A DNA stretch of 64,000 nucleotides from Corythucha ciliata (taxonomy: Eukaryota > Arthropoda > Insecta > Hemiptera > Tingidae), in assembly GCA_038030265.1 (NCBI GenBank), contig CM075939.1:38607253-38671252 (forward strand), written 5' to 3'. A model generated the notes under the pieces. It was given only the letters and a program-made list of their open reading frames with translations, was not told the origin of the DNA and ran no database searches. Numbering within the stretch: position 1 is the stretch's first letter; each line of letters opens with the position of its first letter. Of the stretch, positions 1 through 12,540 are shown piece by piece. A program made the translations under genes and the position numbers.

Positions 1-1584
1 AACCCCGATTTGATGCTTCAACCCTCCGCCCCACCCCAACAACCGATTAAAAGATTGACAAATGGAATTTGGATAAATATAGGCGTGATGATTCCCATTA
101 GCTATTGTTTTTTCTCGGGGCAGTACGCTGTTTACAGTTTATTGCTATGCTAATAAGCGATAGTTTTTTGATTGTTAAACAATCGCGAAAAAAAAAAATG
201 TTCGCCACATCGTTTTGGCCATTTTTTTCCTCTTAGCTTAGCTGCGCGACTTATCCTTCAAAGACAAAATGATCATTTAAGAATAAATGAAGGACCATTT
301 ACCCTTGACAAAAAGTATTTTTTACAAAGCATCCACCGATTAGTGTATTGATGCTTAATAACGTGAGAAGGACGAAATATGCAACAACAAAACAACAACG
401 ACGATGCTTCGCTATTCTTTTATTTTTATAACGGTAATTAATTATTGCGAATAATGTGAGGAAATAGTTGAATTCTTATCCCCGTCGTGGCCTTCTTTAG
501 TTGTTCACTTGATCGAATGATCGTCCTCGGGTCTTTTACTGAACGTTTCAAAGTTTTGAGGAGTCAACCTCATTAAGTAAATAACGTGAAATAGCGAGAG
601 AGAGAGAAACAAAAAAATATAGAGAACAGCTTAAAATATTGAGGCTTTTAAGCGATGAATAATGATTTTCAATTTTGAGAGACGACGTGTCGGTTCGGAT
701 TTGTTTCCGTTGATGGCTAAAATAGCGCGGTCTTATAGCGCAACAACTCCATTTAGGAGAAATCCGTGTATTCGGGCGACGTTTTTCGGTCACGGTCCCC
801 GCGGGGTAAACGTTTTTAAATATTAAAGTTCGTCGTTTTTTTCCTCTCCGTCGAAAAAGTCCCAAATTCTCCCCTTCCCTTTCCGACAGGACCTCGACCC
901 AGCGCAGGCAGTGTACTTGTACCAGCACGGGCACGGGTACGTCGATTCACGCGCGGATTTGACGGATCCTTTTTGGATCGTCGTGACACGTGAGACTTTT
1001 TTTTGTATTGAATAACTCCAATTCGTTACCTCCGACGTACAGAATCGCCCCACAGCCCCCTCCTCTCCCGTCTTGTTTGTTTTGCTAAGTGCACTTTCAA
1101 TGCCACTGCGTCATCTTCAGGGCACTAAAAAGTCGATAAAAATCAATCGAACCGTGATTTTTCAGCTGTCGAAGGTATTAGATGATTAGAAGTTAGTCAG
1201 AGGACTGGCTAATTGTTCCATGGAATGACGTACAAAATATATTTTTTAAAGAAAATAAATAAACAGAAAAACACGAACCTCAAGTTCCGATCAATTATGG
1301 CTCATTTTCTGTTTTTTTTTGTTTTTTTGTTTTTTTTGTCGTTTGCGACTTTAAGCTAATGGTAACGGTTTTAACAGGATGAGCTATAACCTAAAAGAAT
1401 CCTAAAAAATCTTTAAAACAACAACAACAACGAAAACACTCTCCGACAGACATATTTACCAGAGTTTCATTTTCTCTTAAAGGGCCCAATTTGTTACTTC
1501 TCCCTCCTCTCCAACATGAATCAAGCCCTATTATTCTCACCATCAAATTTGCACAAAAAGTTGCTTGCTTGCTTCTCCGACGCC
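1..1584. other. AT-rich non-repetitive DNA, no gene seen
   Basis: No recognisable coding exon, RNA gene or transposon end is visible. The stretch has scattered poly-A and poly-T tracts and a GA-rich tract near 595-610. The short open frames here show no domain, no conserved-looking composition and no supporting splice or polyadenylation context. It could be intergenic or intronic. Confidence 0.5.
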
Positions 1585-1764
1585 CAAAAACTGACAATCC
1601 TCCCACCCTCCCCCAGGAAAGTGATACGTTTGGAGATAAAACCGAAATGTTTGATCCCTTAAAAGACGGTAACCGCGGTAATTAAGCCCTTCAAACTGGA
1701 CTCTTCTATAACGTAGTAGACGAATAGTTCCTTGCCAGGAACTCAGAGGCCTGTAAACTGTCAA
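1585..1764 (+). repeat. Fragment of a dispersed repeat (GTGATACNTTTGGAG family)
   Basis: This segment carries 'GAAAGTGATACGTTTGGAG', then a 'TTTGATCCCTTAA' block, 'CGCGGTAATT', 'CAAACTGGAC' and 'AGTAAACTGTCA'-like text. The same blocks occur in the same order at 15995-16370 and partly at 62690-62895. Three diverged copies in 64 kb point to an old interspersed repeat. The other two copies are followed by B-type tandem arrays, so it is probably the left arm of a B-array element. Confidence 0.6.
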
Positions 1765-1772
1765 ATTATAGC

Positions 1773-1850
1773 CACAAGCGTACCGTGGCAGGGGCGAGGG
1801 GGGCGGACCGCCCCGAGCCCCCGTTCGGATGGGGCCCCCGAATAGCTTAA
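1773..1850 (+). repeat. GC-rich terminus of an A-array element
   Basis: A GC-rich block ('AGCGTACCG...GGGGCGAGGGGGGC...GGGGCCCCCGAATAGC') abuts the A-type array that starts at about 1851. The reverse complement of 59341-59429 matches it block for block (AGCGTACCG, GGGCGAGGGGGC, CGGACGGGGCC, then an AAGATT/AAATACGGAAAAAT motif). Related ends are at 11255-11310 and 27690-27745. The shared end sequence shows that the arrays are parts of dispersed elements. The outermost bases (CACAAGCGTACC here, CAGTAGCGTACC at 59429 read in reverse) resemble degenerate hAT termini. I found no matching target duplication for this copy. Confidence 0.55.
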
Positions 1851-3850
1851 AGATGGAAAAATCGTGATTTTTCAGTAGATAATATGAGAACGAATGGCTA
1901 AACTCGCTAGTAAAATTGAGAAAAACACTGATTCGCGGCTAAAATTGAGAAAAATTGCTTAAATTTAAGGCTGTTAATATTGAGAAAAGGCGATAAATTC
2001 AAGCTGACATTGAGACAAAGCAAAACCACGAATTGTGTTGGGGCAAAATCGTGACTGAAATTAAGAAAAAGCACTAGTTCACGCAGCTAAAACTGAGAAA
2101 AGCGCTAATTCAAGGTTGAAAAAGAGAAAAACGTGAATTCGCGTCTTGAAAAACAAGAAACACGCTAATTCACAGCTAAAATTGTGAAAAAGTGCTACAA
2201 TTTTGCAGGTTTAAAAATTGAGAAAAAGCGCGAATTCACAGCTAAAAGGGAGAAACGCCAATTCATGGATTCTCAGGGCAACTTTGGGACTAAAATTTAG
2301 AGAAAAGCGCTAAATTCACGGGTGAAATAGACAAAAACGCGAATTCTCGTCCAAATAAAAGTGGAGGAAAACTCAGCCAAGGCATGAAAAATTACGATTT
2401 TACAGATAAAATCGAGAAAAAACGCTAAAAATCGCAGCTACAAGTAAGAAAATGTTGTAATTTACAGCTAAAATTGAGAAAAAAACGCTAATTCTCAGCT
2501 GAAAATGTGAAAACGCCAACCTGCCGATTCTTGGGGGCAACTTCGGGGCTGAAATTGAGAAGAAGCGCTAATTCACGCGGCTGAAACTGAGAAAAACGCT
2601 AATTCACGGATAAAAAAGAGAACAAAGCGAATTCGAGTCTGAAAATAGAGAAACACGCTAATATGCTATAGTGTTACAATTTGGCAGCTTTAAATGATTG
2701 GGAAAAAGCGCGAATTCACAGAAAACGCCAACTCACGGATTCTCGGGGATGGGACTGAAATTGAGAAAAAGCGATGATTCGCACGGCGTGAAATTGAGAA
2801 AAAATCAAATTCGCGTCTAAAAGTGGAGGAAAACTTTAAATTCACAACTAAGGTATGAAAAATTTCAATTTCACGGATAAAATCCAGAAAAAGCGCTACA
2901 ATTCGCAGCCAAAATTCAGAAATGTGCTCTTTCACTCCTAAAATTGAGGGTAAAAAGGCTAATTCACAGCTGAAATTGAGAAAACAACAACTTGCAGATT
3001 CTTGGGGAACTTTGAAAATAAAATTGAGAAAAAGCGCTGATCCAAAGCGGCTAAATTAGTAAAAAAGTGCTAATTCACGGGTAAAATTTATGGCGCTTTC
3101 CATTCAATGCAATACACTGAAGTGTAAGTTTAAGTGAAGTGTAAGTTTTTCCACCCGTCCTCTCTGAATTGAAACATAATGTTTATGGAGAGGACGCGGC
3201 TCTATACACTTGTGTAGGGTGTTGAATGGAAATCGCTATTAGAAAAACACGAATTGGCGTTTAAAATTGAGAAAACCGCTAATTTGTGGATACAATTTGG
3301 ACAGTGCACTCAAACGCTACCTCTACTTTGCGGATTCTTGAGGCAAATTCATGGCTAATTCACGGCTAGGAGTTTATAATAAGCACCGATTCGCAGCTAA
3401 AAATGAGAAAATGTGCTCATTCGGTGCTAAAAGCGGAAGAAAAACGCTAATTCACTGCTGATATTTATGAGACTCGGTGATTCCTGGGGAACTTTGGGAA
3501 TAAAATTGAGAAAAAGGGAATAAAAGGTTGAAAAAGAGAAAAAACGCGTCTTGAAAAACAAGAAACACGCTAATTCACAGCTAAAATTGTGAAAAAGTGC
3601 TACAATTTTGGAGGTTTAAAAATTGAGAAAAAGCGCGAATTCACAGCTAAAAGGGAGAAACGGGGGATTTTCGGGGCAACATTGGGACTAAAATTTAGAG
3701 AAAAGCGCTAAATTCAAGGGTGAAATAAACAAAAACGCGAATTCACGTCTAAATAAAAGTGGAGGAAAACTCAGCTAAGGCATGTAAAATTACAGTTTTA
3801 CGGATAAAATCGAGCAAAAACGCTAAAAGCAAGAAAATGTGCTAATTTAC
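1851..3850 (+). repeat. A-type tandem array (~30-bp monomer) with ~0.48-kb higher-order period
   Basis: Dozens of degenerate ~30-bp monomers read GCTAATTCACGGC then TAAAATTGAGAAAAA. A non-monomer anchor, 'TTGGGGCAACTT' or a variant, recurs near 2036, 2530, 3003 and 3484. The blocks after it align over hundreds of bases; 2113-2480 and 3525-3850 are near-identical, sharing 'TTGAAAAACAAGAAACACG' and 'GGAGGAAAACTCAGC'. Monomers are therefore organised into ~16-mer higher-order units. A miniature transposon (3091-3238) interrupts the third unit. No open reading frame of note; function unknown. Confidence 0.85.
3091..3238. mobile_element. MITE with nested inverted repeats (copy 1 of 3)
   Basis: The ends are inverted: left GGCGCTTTCCATTCAA, right (reversed) AGCGATTTCCATTCAA, each followed by a TACAC block. 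Inside, CGTCCTCTC pairs with GAGAGGACG, so the element could fold into a cruciform. It breaks the A-type array. Related copies lie at 11528-11664 and 51977-52120, also in A arrays. The flanks are compatible with a TA or TTA duplication, but the exact edges are ambiguous, so I do not assign a superfamily. Confidence 0.7.
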
Positions 3851-4961
3851 TGCTCCAAGAATCGCGAAAATTGTTGGGCAGTGGGCGAAATCCACCACGG
3901 AAATGTTCATTAACCGGGTGAACCCAATGAAATTGTTTTTTCGGCGAAATTACATAGTAGTGAGCCAGACGTACGAAAATTGGATTTTTCAAGCAAGTGG
4001 AAGCCGTGAAAATGGTTTATTGGTGAGCCGGAGTTGTAAAAATGGTTTTCAGTGCGCAAACTCCGCGAAATTGGTTTTTGAAAAAGGCAACCCCGCGAAA
4101 TTACTTTATTTAGCGGCCAAAACCGTCAAAATTGATTTTTCAGAGAGTTGAATCCGCAAAATGGTTCGCCGCAGCTACAAAAATCCGCTAAATTGGGTTT
4201 TTTAAGGAGCCAGACCCGCAAAAAATTGGTTTTTGTGAGCGAAATCGGCCAAATTGAGATTTTCCAGCGCTACGATGAGAGCCAAATCAACGAAAATGTT
4301 CATTTTCCGGGTAAACCCATTGAAATTGAGATTTCAGCAAGAAAAATCCGCGAAGTCGTTATATCAGTGAGTTCAGACCGAGGTCCAGGCCAACGAAAAT
4401 GGGGTTTTAGCGAGTGACGCCCAGGGGCGTACCTAGAAATCCTTCCGGAGGGGGCGGTTCTGGCAGTCCGCAGCCTACCAAGGACCGGCGGGGGACGGGT
4501 GTTGTAATGAATGCCGTCGTATTGCTGGGATTTCGCGAAAACTGGGCCAAAAACAGCCTCCCAGAGGGGGCGATCCACCTATCACCCCCCTCTGGGTACG
4601 CCACTGGTGACGCCCATGAAAATATTTTTGTTTTGTGAAGTAGACTCGAGAAAACTGGTTCTGCACAAATTGGGGTTTTAATGAGCCAGACCCGCGAAAA
4701 ACCCGGAAAATTGGAGTTTTAGCGAGCGAAATCAAAGACATTGTTTTTCTAGTGAGCCAGAGTTGCTAAAATGGTGTTTTAGTGCGCACAAAAACGAAGT
4801 GGTTTTTGGCTGTGGTTGGTATCATAGGAAATTTATTTTAAGCAACGAAAATCCTAGAAAAATTGGTTTCATAATGAGCCAGACTACAGGGGTCCTATTC
4901 TCTGACAAAAATTTCATTCATTCATTATGTATCTTCTCTGGTGAAGCTGACCACCCCTAAA
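3851..4961 (+). repeat. B-type tandem array (~30-bp monomer)
   Basis: Degenerate ~30-bp monomers contain CGAAATTGGTTTTT and GTGAGCCAGA. The array starts directly after the A-type array and is interrupted by a 185-bp hAT-type MITE (4422-4606). Short frames through it simply read the repeat. The same family recurs at 16740, 41540, 44251 and 62936. Confidence 0.8.
4422..4606. mobile_element. 185-bp non-autonomous hAT element with exact 8-bp target duplication
   Basis: The left end is CAGGGGCGTACCTAG and the right end reversed is CAGTGGCGTACCCAG. The element is flanked on both sides by the 8-bp duplication GTGACGCC (4414-4421 and 4607-4614). An 8-bp duplication with termini of form YARNG is the hAT signature. 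It is GC-rich, lacks coding capacity and lies inside a B-type array, so it post-dates the array. Confidence 0.88.
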
Positions 4962-4991
4962 TCGAGGATCGATGGCTTGACTACGCTCCTG
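4962..4991. repeat. Right terminus of a B-array element (CTACGCTCCTG end)
   Basis: Read in reverse the segment begins CAGGAGCGTAGTCAAG, like the CAGNGGCGTA ends of the hAT-type elements in this window. It sits just beyond the B-type array. No partner end with a matching 8-bp duplication was found, so the element limits are unknown. Confidence 0.45.
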
Positions 4992-5509
4992 GGTGGCAAC
5001 ATTCTTTTTTTATAGTATCTCAATTTATCGCAGTTTGGGCCTTCAACGATCGTGCACATTTCTTTCGTCGCCGAGAGTAACCCTCTCGGTCACCGTCCAG
5101 TACTCAGACTCAGTCCCATCCCCCGCATCATAATAACAGGGCGAGTGCGACGATTCGGACAGAGCCGGCACATGCCTGTCCATAGTCGTCAGGGGAACTC
5201 CCGGCACTTCCCAAATCGCTCACTGAACGCCCAGTAGAAGGCCACATTCCGCGGGGTTACCTGCCAGACTGGCTGCAGCCTGGGCTGCTGGCGACCACAA
5301 ACGTGTTTGGACAGGGTCCGAGCTTTTTGTGGTTAGAAATATTCGTGGTTTCAGCGTTTTGAGGTTAGAATGATTTTTGTTTTGCGCCTTTTGTCACTAT
5401 AGAGCTTCTTTTGGTTAGAGTTATTTGAGGTTGGATCGTTGCCCTACACCAATGCTGGGGAGGTAATCTCTATGAGGCCCTTTAGTCTCTAAATCAACAA
5501 GAAATACAA
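4992..5509. other. GC-richer unexplained segment and left flank of the next A array
   Basis: About 5040-5330 is clearly more GC-rich than its surroundings and includes a small hairpin (CCGAGAG..CTCTCGG near 5080). About 5330-5430 has a few copies of a 'GTGGTTAGA' motif related to the E-type monomer in reverse. The final part (AATCTCTATGAGGCC..TTTAGTCTC, from 5466) is shared with the left flanks of the A arrays at 26491 and, more weakly, 22820. No gene was identified. Confidence 0.5.
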
Positions 5510-8180
5510 CTTTTTCAGAAGTATTAGATTATAGCTTTATCTTAATTTAAGCCTCACGGATTATTCTCAACTTCATAGCGCGAATTAGCACATTTTCTCA
5601 ATTATTTTAGCCAAGAATCAGCGAGTTGTTCTTACTTTTTGCCTTGAATTAGCACTTTTTCTCCATTTCACCCATGGATTAAACGATTTTACTCAATTTA
5701 AGCCACGAATTACCAATTTCATCAATTTTAGTTAGCAATTAGCGTTTTTTGTAATTTTCGCTGCTTTACAGCGATATGTTTCAATTTTGGCCGAGAATGT
5801 TAACGTTTTCCCTATAATTATTGTCATATTCTCAAGTTCAGTCATGATTTAGCTATCTCTCCCCCCCCCATTTTACCCGCGAATTAACGCTTTTTCTCCA
5901 TTTCATCCGTTTATTAGCGATTTTACTCAATTTAACCCACGGCGAATTATCGATTTTGTCAATTTTAGCCGCGAATCGGCGTTTCTTCTAATTTCACCCG
6001 CTTAATAGTGATTTTTCTCCATTTCAGCAACGAATTGAAGTTTTTTCAATTTTTATACAACGAATTAGTTCATTTCCTTATTAGGCGTGAATTAGCGATT
6101 TTTGTAACAAAAATGAGCAATGAATTAGCCCTTTCTTTCAATTTTAGTCACAAAGGTGCCCTAATCGCCCTTAGTGAATTAGCCCTTTTTCTACACTTCA
6201 TTCAAGAATTACCAATTTTTCTCAATTTCAGTTGGCGTTTTTCACAATTTCGGCCGCGAATAGGAGCTTTAAAAAAAAATATATACTGCCAATTAGCTGA
6301 TCTTCTTAATTATAGCCGCGAATTTTCCTCACTTTGCGTCTTGAATTAGCACCTTTTCTCAATTTCAGTCACGCAGTTGCCATCATAAAGACGTGAATTG
6401 GGATTTTATCAATTTGAGCAGCGAATTAGGACTTTTTCTACACTTTAGCCGTGAATTACCCTTTTCCCCATTTTCAGCCGCGAATATTAGCGTTTTCTTA
6501 GCAGCAGCTATTAGCCATTTTTCTTAAGTTCTGCCATGATTTAGCACTTTTCCCCTATTTTATCCGCGAATCAGATCTATCTCTGAATTTTAGCTGCAAC
6601 GTAGCGTTTTTCTTCCGTGAAATAGCGTTTTTTCTCAATTTCAGCCGCCAGAGTTTAGCCGTGAATTAGCTACTTTTCTCTATCTTCAAACCGAATTAGA
6701 GTTTTCATAAAACGCTTTAAGCAATGAATTAGCGATTTTTCTAAAATTTTAGCCGTGGTCTTGGCCTATATTTGCCAATGAGAACAACCGAATACCTAGC
6801 GAGTCTTTGTTTTGATTTTTTTTTTTTAATTTCGCCAGTAAATTTGAATTTGCCTCCGTTCACCTCAAACCTGCGACTCATTCAAAATTTCATCCGCGAA
6901 TTAGCGCTTTTTTTCCATTTTCACCGGGAAAAATAGCGTTTCCTCCCGCGTATTAGCGATTTTCCTTCATTTTATCCGCGAACCAGCGCTTTTTCTCAGT
7001 TTTGTCCATTAAAAATAGCGTTTTTCTTGCATGAATCATCGATTTTACTCGATTTGAGTCGCCAATTAGAGCATTTTTTTCATTTCTACCTGCAAATTAC
7101 TGAATAAACCAATTTTCTCAATATTAAACGCGGTTTTTTTTTGTCTCGCTTTTACAACAAATTAGCGTTTTTTTCTTAATTTTAGCTGTGGACTTGGCGC
7201 AGAACAGTAGCATGCAGCTTGAATCATTGATTTTATCTCAATTTTATCCGCGAGTCAGATCTTGTTATCAATTTTTGCCACGAAGTTGCGTTTTTTCCCA
7301 ACAAATTACCGATATTTTCCCAATTTTATCCGCGAATCAGCGGTTTTCAACAATTTCCGTCGGGAACAGCGTTTTTCTTCCGTGAAGTTCCAGTCAAATT
7401 AGGAAAACGCTTTCTGTAGCTGCTAATTAGAGCTTTTTCTCAATTTTAGCCGCAAAGCAACTCTTGCTCTCAACTTTATTCGTGAATTGGCGATTTTTCC
7501 CTATTGTAGCAGCGAATTTGTCATTTTCCTCAATTTTAGTCCCGAATTAGCGTTTTTCTCCCGTCAATCAGCGATTTCTCCCACTTTTAGCCGCAATTTA
7601 GCAATTTTTCAATTTTAGCGTTGTTTTAATACTTTTTATTTTAGCCGTTGACTTTATCTAAGAATAAGCACTACTGTTTTCTTTCTCTCTCTCAATTTCA
7701 CCCGTAAATTGGTCTCCTTACACCACAAATCTGCGTCTCGTTCCCAATATTTCATCCGTGAATTAACACTTTTTATCAATTTGAACAGCGAATTAGCATT
7801 TTTCCTCGTTTTACGCGCTAATTAGCACTTTTTCTTAATTTTAACTGTAAACTTGGCCCAAGAAGAGCACAATAGCGGCGATCAATAGTGTCAATAAATG
7901 TTAGCCGCGAATCAGTGTTTTCCTGAATTTAGCTGCAAATTCGCAGTTTCAACCACGAATATTAGTACTTTTCCCCAACTTTTAGCCGCGTATATTCCCC
8001 GTACAGCGCGGAAAACGCGACAGCGCGTATATTCGTATATAACAGCAGCACATTTACTCGGTTTTTTCGACTTTAGCCGACTAAGAACATGCGTACCAGG
8101 ACCCGCGTATTTTAGCCTCGAAGTTGCCTCCAGGCGGCGCGAATTCGTATTTTTCTCAATTTCAGCAGTGAACTATATAG
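5510..8180 (-). repeat. A-type tandem array, inverted orientation
   Basis: The A monomer reads on the minus strand here (on plus: GCGAATTAGCGNTTTT then CTCAATTTTAGCC). A second anchor, 'GACTTGGCCCAAGAA' or variants, recurs near 6752, 7188, 7650 and 7850, again suggesting a ~0.45-kb higher-order period. The same anchor is at 25220 and, decayed, at 58890. Open frames through the array reflect repeat composition only. Confidence 0.85.
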
Positions 8181-11100
8181 GTTTCAAAATAGCGATTTCA
8201 TTGGTTGATTTGAATATTCAGCCACATTGATTTGTTGAGCACGTTCGCAGGTCCAATTCAACGTTTTATTCTTCACGTGGCTGGATTGAAAATTGTCGAA
8301 AGGAGAGTCAAAGCGACGTCCAACCATGGACGCTCCTTCCTTACTGCAGGGTGCCAAGATTTTTATCACAATTAACGAGTTATTAACCTTCAAAATTGTA
8401 TACAACGAAGAAGGAAAAACGTTATCTTGATGATAAGCATCGAACGAGCGAGAGTGAAGAGCTAACAAACAGATTCCCTTTTGTTATTTTTTGACTAGGA
8501 GGCAGGAGAGATTTCAGTTTTTCTATTATTATGATACGAGAAAAAAAAGTCAGGGTTTTTTCATCAACATTATAAAAACTGTGATTCCCGTTCCAATCAA
8601 TCCACGAAGATCTGAAATGGCAATAACGTTCCACACATACTCAGAAAGGAGACAGTTGGAGAGTGTATTGTCGAGTCAACGTTGGCAGGGGGGGGGGGTG
8701 ATTTGATTCGTTTCGCTTTCATTTTTCTTTGGACAAGTTCAACCATCACCAACCTTCAACGATCCGATAATTTTTTTTAGGAAAATCCTCCTCCTTTTCC
8801 ACGTGTGCCAACGCGTTTCCCCATCCCGTGGCTAAGCTTATTATCAAAGTCGGGTTAGGGGGGGGGGTTTACAATTTTAAATGCAGTAATTTCAAAGTAA
8901 CGACCAAGGTTGATTTAAACGCGAGGCTGTGAGAATTTCCGTTTTTTCATATTTTATCCCCTCCAAGGATATAATACACAAACACGCATACCCAATTTTG
9001 AATTGTGTGTGCATTTTGAGGAGAGAGAGAGAAAAAAATAGCGTTTCTTCGCCTATTTCGTATTTTTCGTTCGCGTCACAACAATTGCGACACGTTGTAA
9101 AGACTTTGAAAATACCTTCCTACTTCAGCAGTTAGAAAATAAAAACAAAATCGAAGGAGACCGGTTTTTTAACATCAGTAGAAGTCCTTGCACCCCCTCC
9201 ATCAACCACGACTTCCTATATAAAAAAAAAGTCGCGGCTTTTTTGTGCATATTAAAAAATTTCTCAACAAAATGTGTACTTAAAATCACTCTTTTTGGTC
9301 GCCCACTTGTATCTCACCAACCCAATAGTTTCGCCAGCCACAGCAGCACACTATACCGTTGATTACAGTTGCCCTTTCAATCCCTTCAAAGTAAATGCCC
9401 TGAAATTGTCTTAAATGCCAGTGTGGGGGGAAGAGAGTGAAATATCAGTTGTGACATCGAAGGAGCACTCAAATCAACCTAATCACGGTTTTTAACTATT
9501 AATTTTAAAAGGACAGGACCTTAAAAACAAACTAGTCGACCTAGCTCTACATTCCGTCGTTTTTTTCTTTTTTTCTTCTTCTTCATATTAATTAGAAAAC
9601 AAAGCAGGGGAGAAGGTTGGAGAAAACAAGGCCAGCAAATTAAATTTTCTCTTTCTCCAATCAAAATCCGCAAAAAAAAAGATAAACGGAATTAGCGAGT
9701 AGTTGGTAATTTTAATTTGGCAGCGATTTGACTGTTAAATACGTACGGCCTCGATAACTCTCAACAATAGTGCGAACGAGCTAAAAAGAAATAAATGTGA
9801 CTGAGGGGAGTGTGAATATGAAATTGATTGTCATTGCACCTGACTATTTTATATTATTTTTTCCATCCAACGCTTGGGATTCTATGGAATGCAAAAGACT
9901 TGACATCGTCGTTTTCCCGTAAGATCAGATTACAAATGTTAATTTTTCCATTATTAAATTGTTAATTTTCCAATATTAATGATTTATGGTGACAACGGGT
10001 AGGAGGAGGGGGGTAGAATTCTTCCATTAAGATCAAAGCGTCACATTTTATGACTGGGAAGTCCACGGTGCGAGCGTCGGTGAGGTGTTTTTTTTTCCGA
10101 GTCCATTTATTTCAAAGACTGAAAAAAAAAAAAAAAATTAAAGATAGTTGACACTTAACTATTTCTATTTTTATTTTTAAACCAGGGAACACAAATTAAT
10201 TGTTATTCCGTTAAACAATCACGCGAAAACGGCGCACCTTTGTCTTTCGTCACTTAAAGCTTATTTTTGTTCGAAAAAATCAACTCATCGGTCCTTCGAA
10301 CCTCGGAAAAAAAAAAAAAAAAATGTGTTCGAACGATTTCGCAAACTCACACATTTTGTTTGACAGCGTCATTTGAAGGCGAAAAGACGCTGGGAAACAA
10401 AAATTACACGTCCTGGTTCACCGCGGAAAGGGTGGTTCCCCTCACACCCCCCCGCCACCATGCATGTCTTTGAACGTCTTATTTTTTAATTATTATTATT
10501 GTCGACTCAAATGTTCGTTGGATCTCTTTAAAAAAAGTCCTTCACGGAAATAAATGGACGACACGGGGCACCGTTGAAATTAAATGGGAACGTGGAGTTA
10601 ATAAGAAACTTGGAACCCTCCCCCTCCCCTCATAGTGGATCTTTTCCCTGGATTTTATGGTCGGATACCGTAGAAGTAGTAGATTTTTGATAGAATATTA
10701 CGGTCATAGTATGGGAATGTGGACAAAAAGAAAACAATTGAACAATAAATAGTTGGGGGCGGGTAAAATATAGACGAAATTTTCGCACAAAACTATTGTT
10801 ACAAACTTGAAATTTGCATTTTTAACATTACAGACCGCACTGTATCGTGAGGATATATACGAAGATTTGCCTGGAATTCCTAATTTCCTAACTATGCCTA
10901 ATCCGTAACTACTATTTCATCATAGAGAGGCTATAGCTATAAAGACTTCTATGAAACAGAAAAAATTGGCCGATATCACACCTTTGGTAAGTAGAGTGGT
11001 CAACAACAAAAAAAAAAAAACACACACAGACTCACGCTAACGACTATGTCACTTTTCTCACTCTATTGCGTCACTCGATGACGGATATGAAAATGGTCAC

Positions 11101-11240
11101 GAAGATTCACGCTGTAATTAATTGTACTCACGAACGGTGAGTTATTATCGCTTTACGTTCGCCCTCTCCCCCCCCCATCCCTTCTCACCATCATCGTCAC
11201 CCGATTTTTACTCGTGCAAGAAGGAGCACTGTACAGCCAT
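8181..11240. other. AT-rich non-repetitive DNA, no gene seen
   Basis: No tandem monomers, transposon termini or coding exons were recognised over about 3 kb. It contains poly-G/poly-C runs (near 8690, 8860, 11166) and A-runs (10120, 10310, 11010). The frames are short and lack domains. The island is flanked by A arrays in opposite orientation (5510-8180 minus, 11320-12310 plus). Confidence 0.5.
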
Positions 11241-12310
11241 CAGAAGACCACCCCTGCAGGCCCCAACTCGGTAGGGGCCCCAGAAACGCTTAAAGATAAA
11301 AAAAAAGAAAAAAATTGATTTTTAGGTTGATACGATGTGAAAAAATCGCTAACTTACTTCTAAAATTGATCAAAAACGCTCCTTCGTGGCTTAAATCGAG
11401 AAAAGGTGCACAATGACGAATATAATTGCGAAAAAGCGTTGTTTCGTGGCTAAAATTGACGTTGAAATAAAGCGCCACAATTTTGGGTTAAAATAGAGAA
11501 AAGACGCTAATTCATGATTGGAAATTAATGGCGTTTTCCATTCAATGCATTATACTAGTGTGGTGTGAGTTTTCCCAATCCGTCCTCTCTGTATTGAAAC
11601 ATAAATGTTTAAGGAGAGGACGCTGCACTATTCTTGTGTAGTGTGTTGACTGGAAATCGCTGTAAGAAAAAGCGCTACAAAAATTTTCAGCCGAAAAAAT
11701 TAAGAAAAGACACTAAATCACAGCTGATACTTAGAAACATCGCTAATTCGCGTGTTAAGTTGAGAAAAAGCTTTCATTTGAGGCGTTGTTCGTGGGTACA
11801 ATTAAGAAAAACGCCAATTCACGGCTAAAGCGCTACAATTTTGTGCTATGAAAATTGATGAAATGCGATAATTCCCAAATAGAAATTGAGAAAACGTTAA
11901 TACGGTGATCCTTGAAGCGAATAATTTGAGTGAATAATGAGAAAAACGCCAATTCACAAAAAATTGCAAAAATACTTTAACTCGCTGCTAAAATTGAGGA
12001 AATACGCTAATTTGCGCCTGAAATGGAAAAAAAAAAAATCATTCATTGGAGGCTGAAATTGAAAAAAAACGGCAATTCGCGTTAAATTTGTGATAAAGCG
12101 CTACATAATGCGCTGCTAAAATTGAGAAAAAGCTAATTCACGCCGGGAATTGAGAAAAAACGTTCTTTCGAGGCCACAATTGAGAAAAACTCTATAATTC
12201 GCTGCTGAAATTGCGATAAAGCGCTACATTTCGCGATTATAAACATTGCGGGGGGGGGGGGGAGAAAAGATGAGTTCGCAGCTGAAAATGAGAAAAAGCG
12301 CTGACTATTT
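11241..12310 (+). repeat. A-type tandem array with GC-rich left terminus
   Basis: The left edge (CAGGCCCCAACTCGG..GGGGCCCC then CGCTTAAAGAT) matches the terminus at 1773-1850. Monomers of TAAAATTGAGAAAAA type then run to about 12310. A miniature transposon interrupts it (11528-11664). A run of more than ten G lies near 12250. No coding content. Confidence 0.8.
11528..11664. mobile_element. MITE with nested inverted repeats (copy 2 of 3)
   Basis: This is the same family as 3091-3238: the left end is GGCGTTTTCCATTCAATGCA and the right end reversed is CAGCGATTTCCAGTCAACAC. The internal CGTCCTCTC..GAGAGGACG pair is conserved. It is inserted in an A-type array. Confidence 0.7.
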
Positions 12311-12540
12311 CGATTCACCGAACACTGTTAACTTTTAAGGCTGAAGCCGGTTATTAGGTAATGAAATTACCCATTTGTGGGCATGAAAACTGTTCATTTA
12401 TCACTCAGTGCTGCCTCACCATCCATAAAATGGATCACTTCACCCAAAAAATAGTCCTAACCACAAAACGCTTCACGCATTGGGTCATTCATGGATAGGT
12501 GGGTCATGGTCGACTCGTGGATAGGGTCATTCCCCTTGTT

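Noticed and set aside
1773..4991. Single transposon spanning the A and B arrays between two TIR-like ends
   Set aside because: The ends resemble each other, but no 8-bp target duplication could be matched at the flanks.
1851..8180. CRISPR-like array
   Set aside because: Monomers are contiguous and degenerate with no unique spacers, no cas genes, and the context is eukaryotic.
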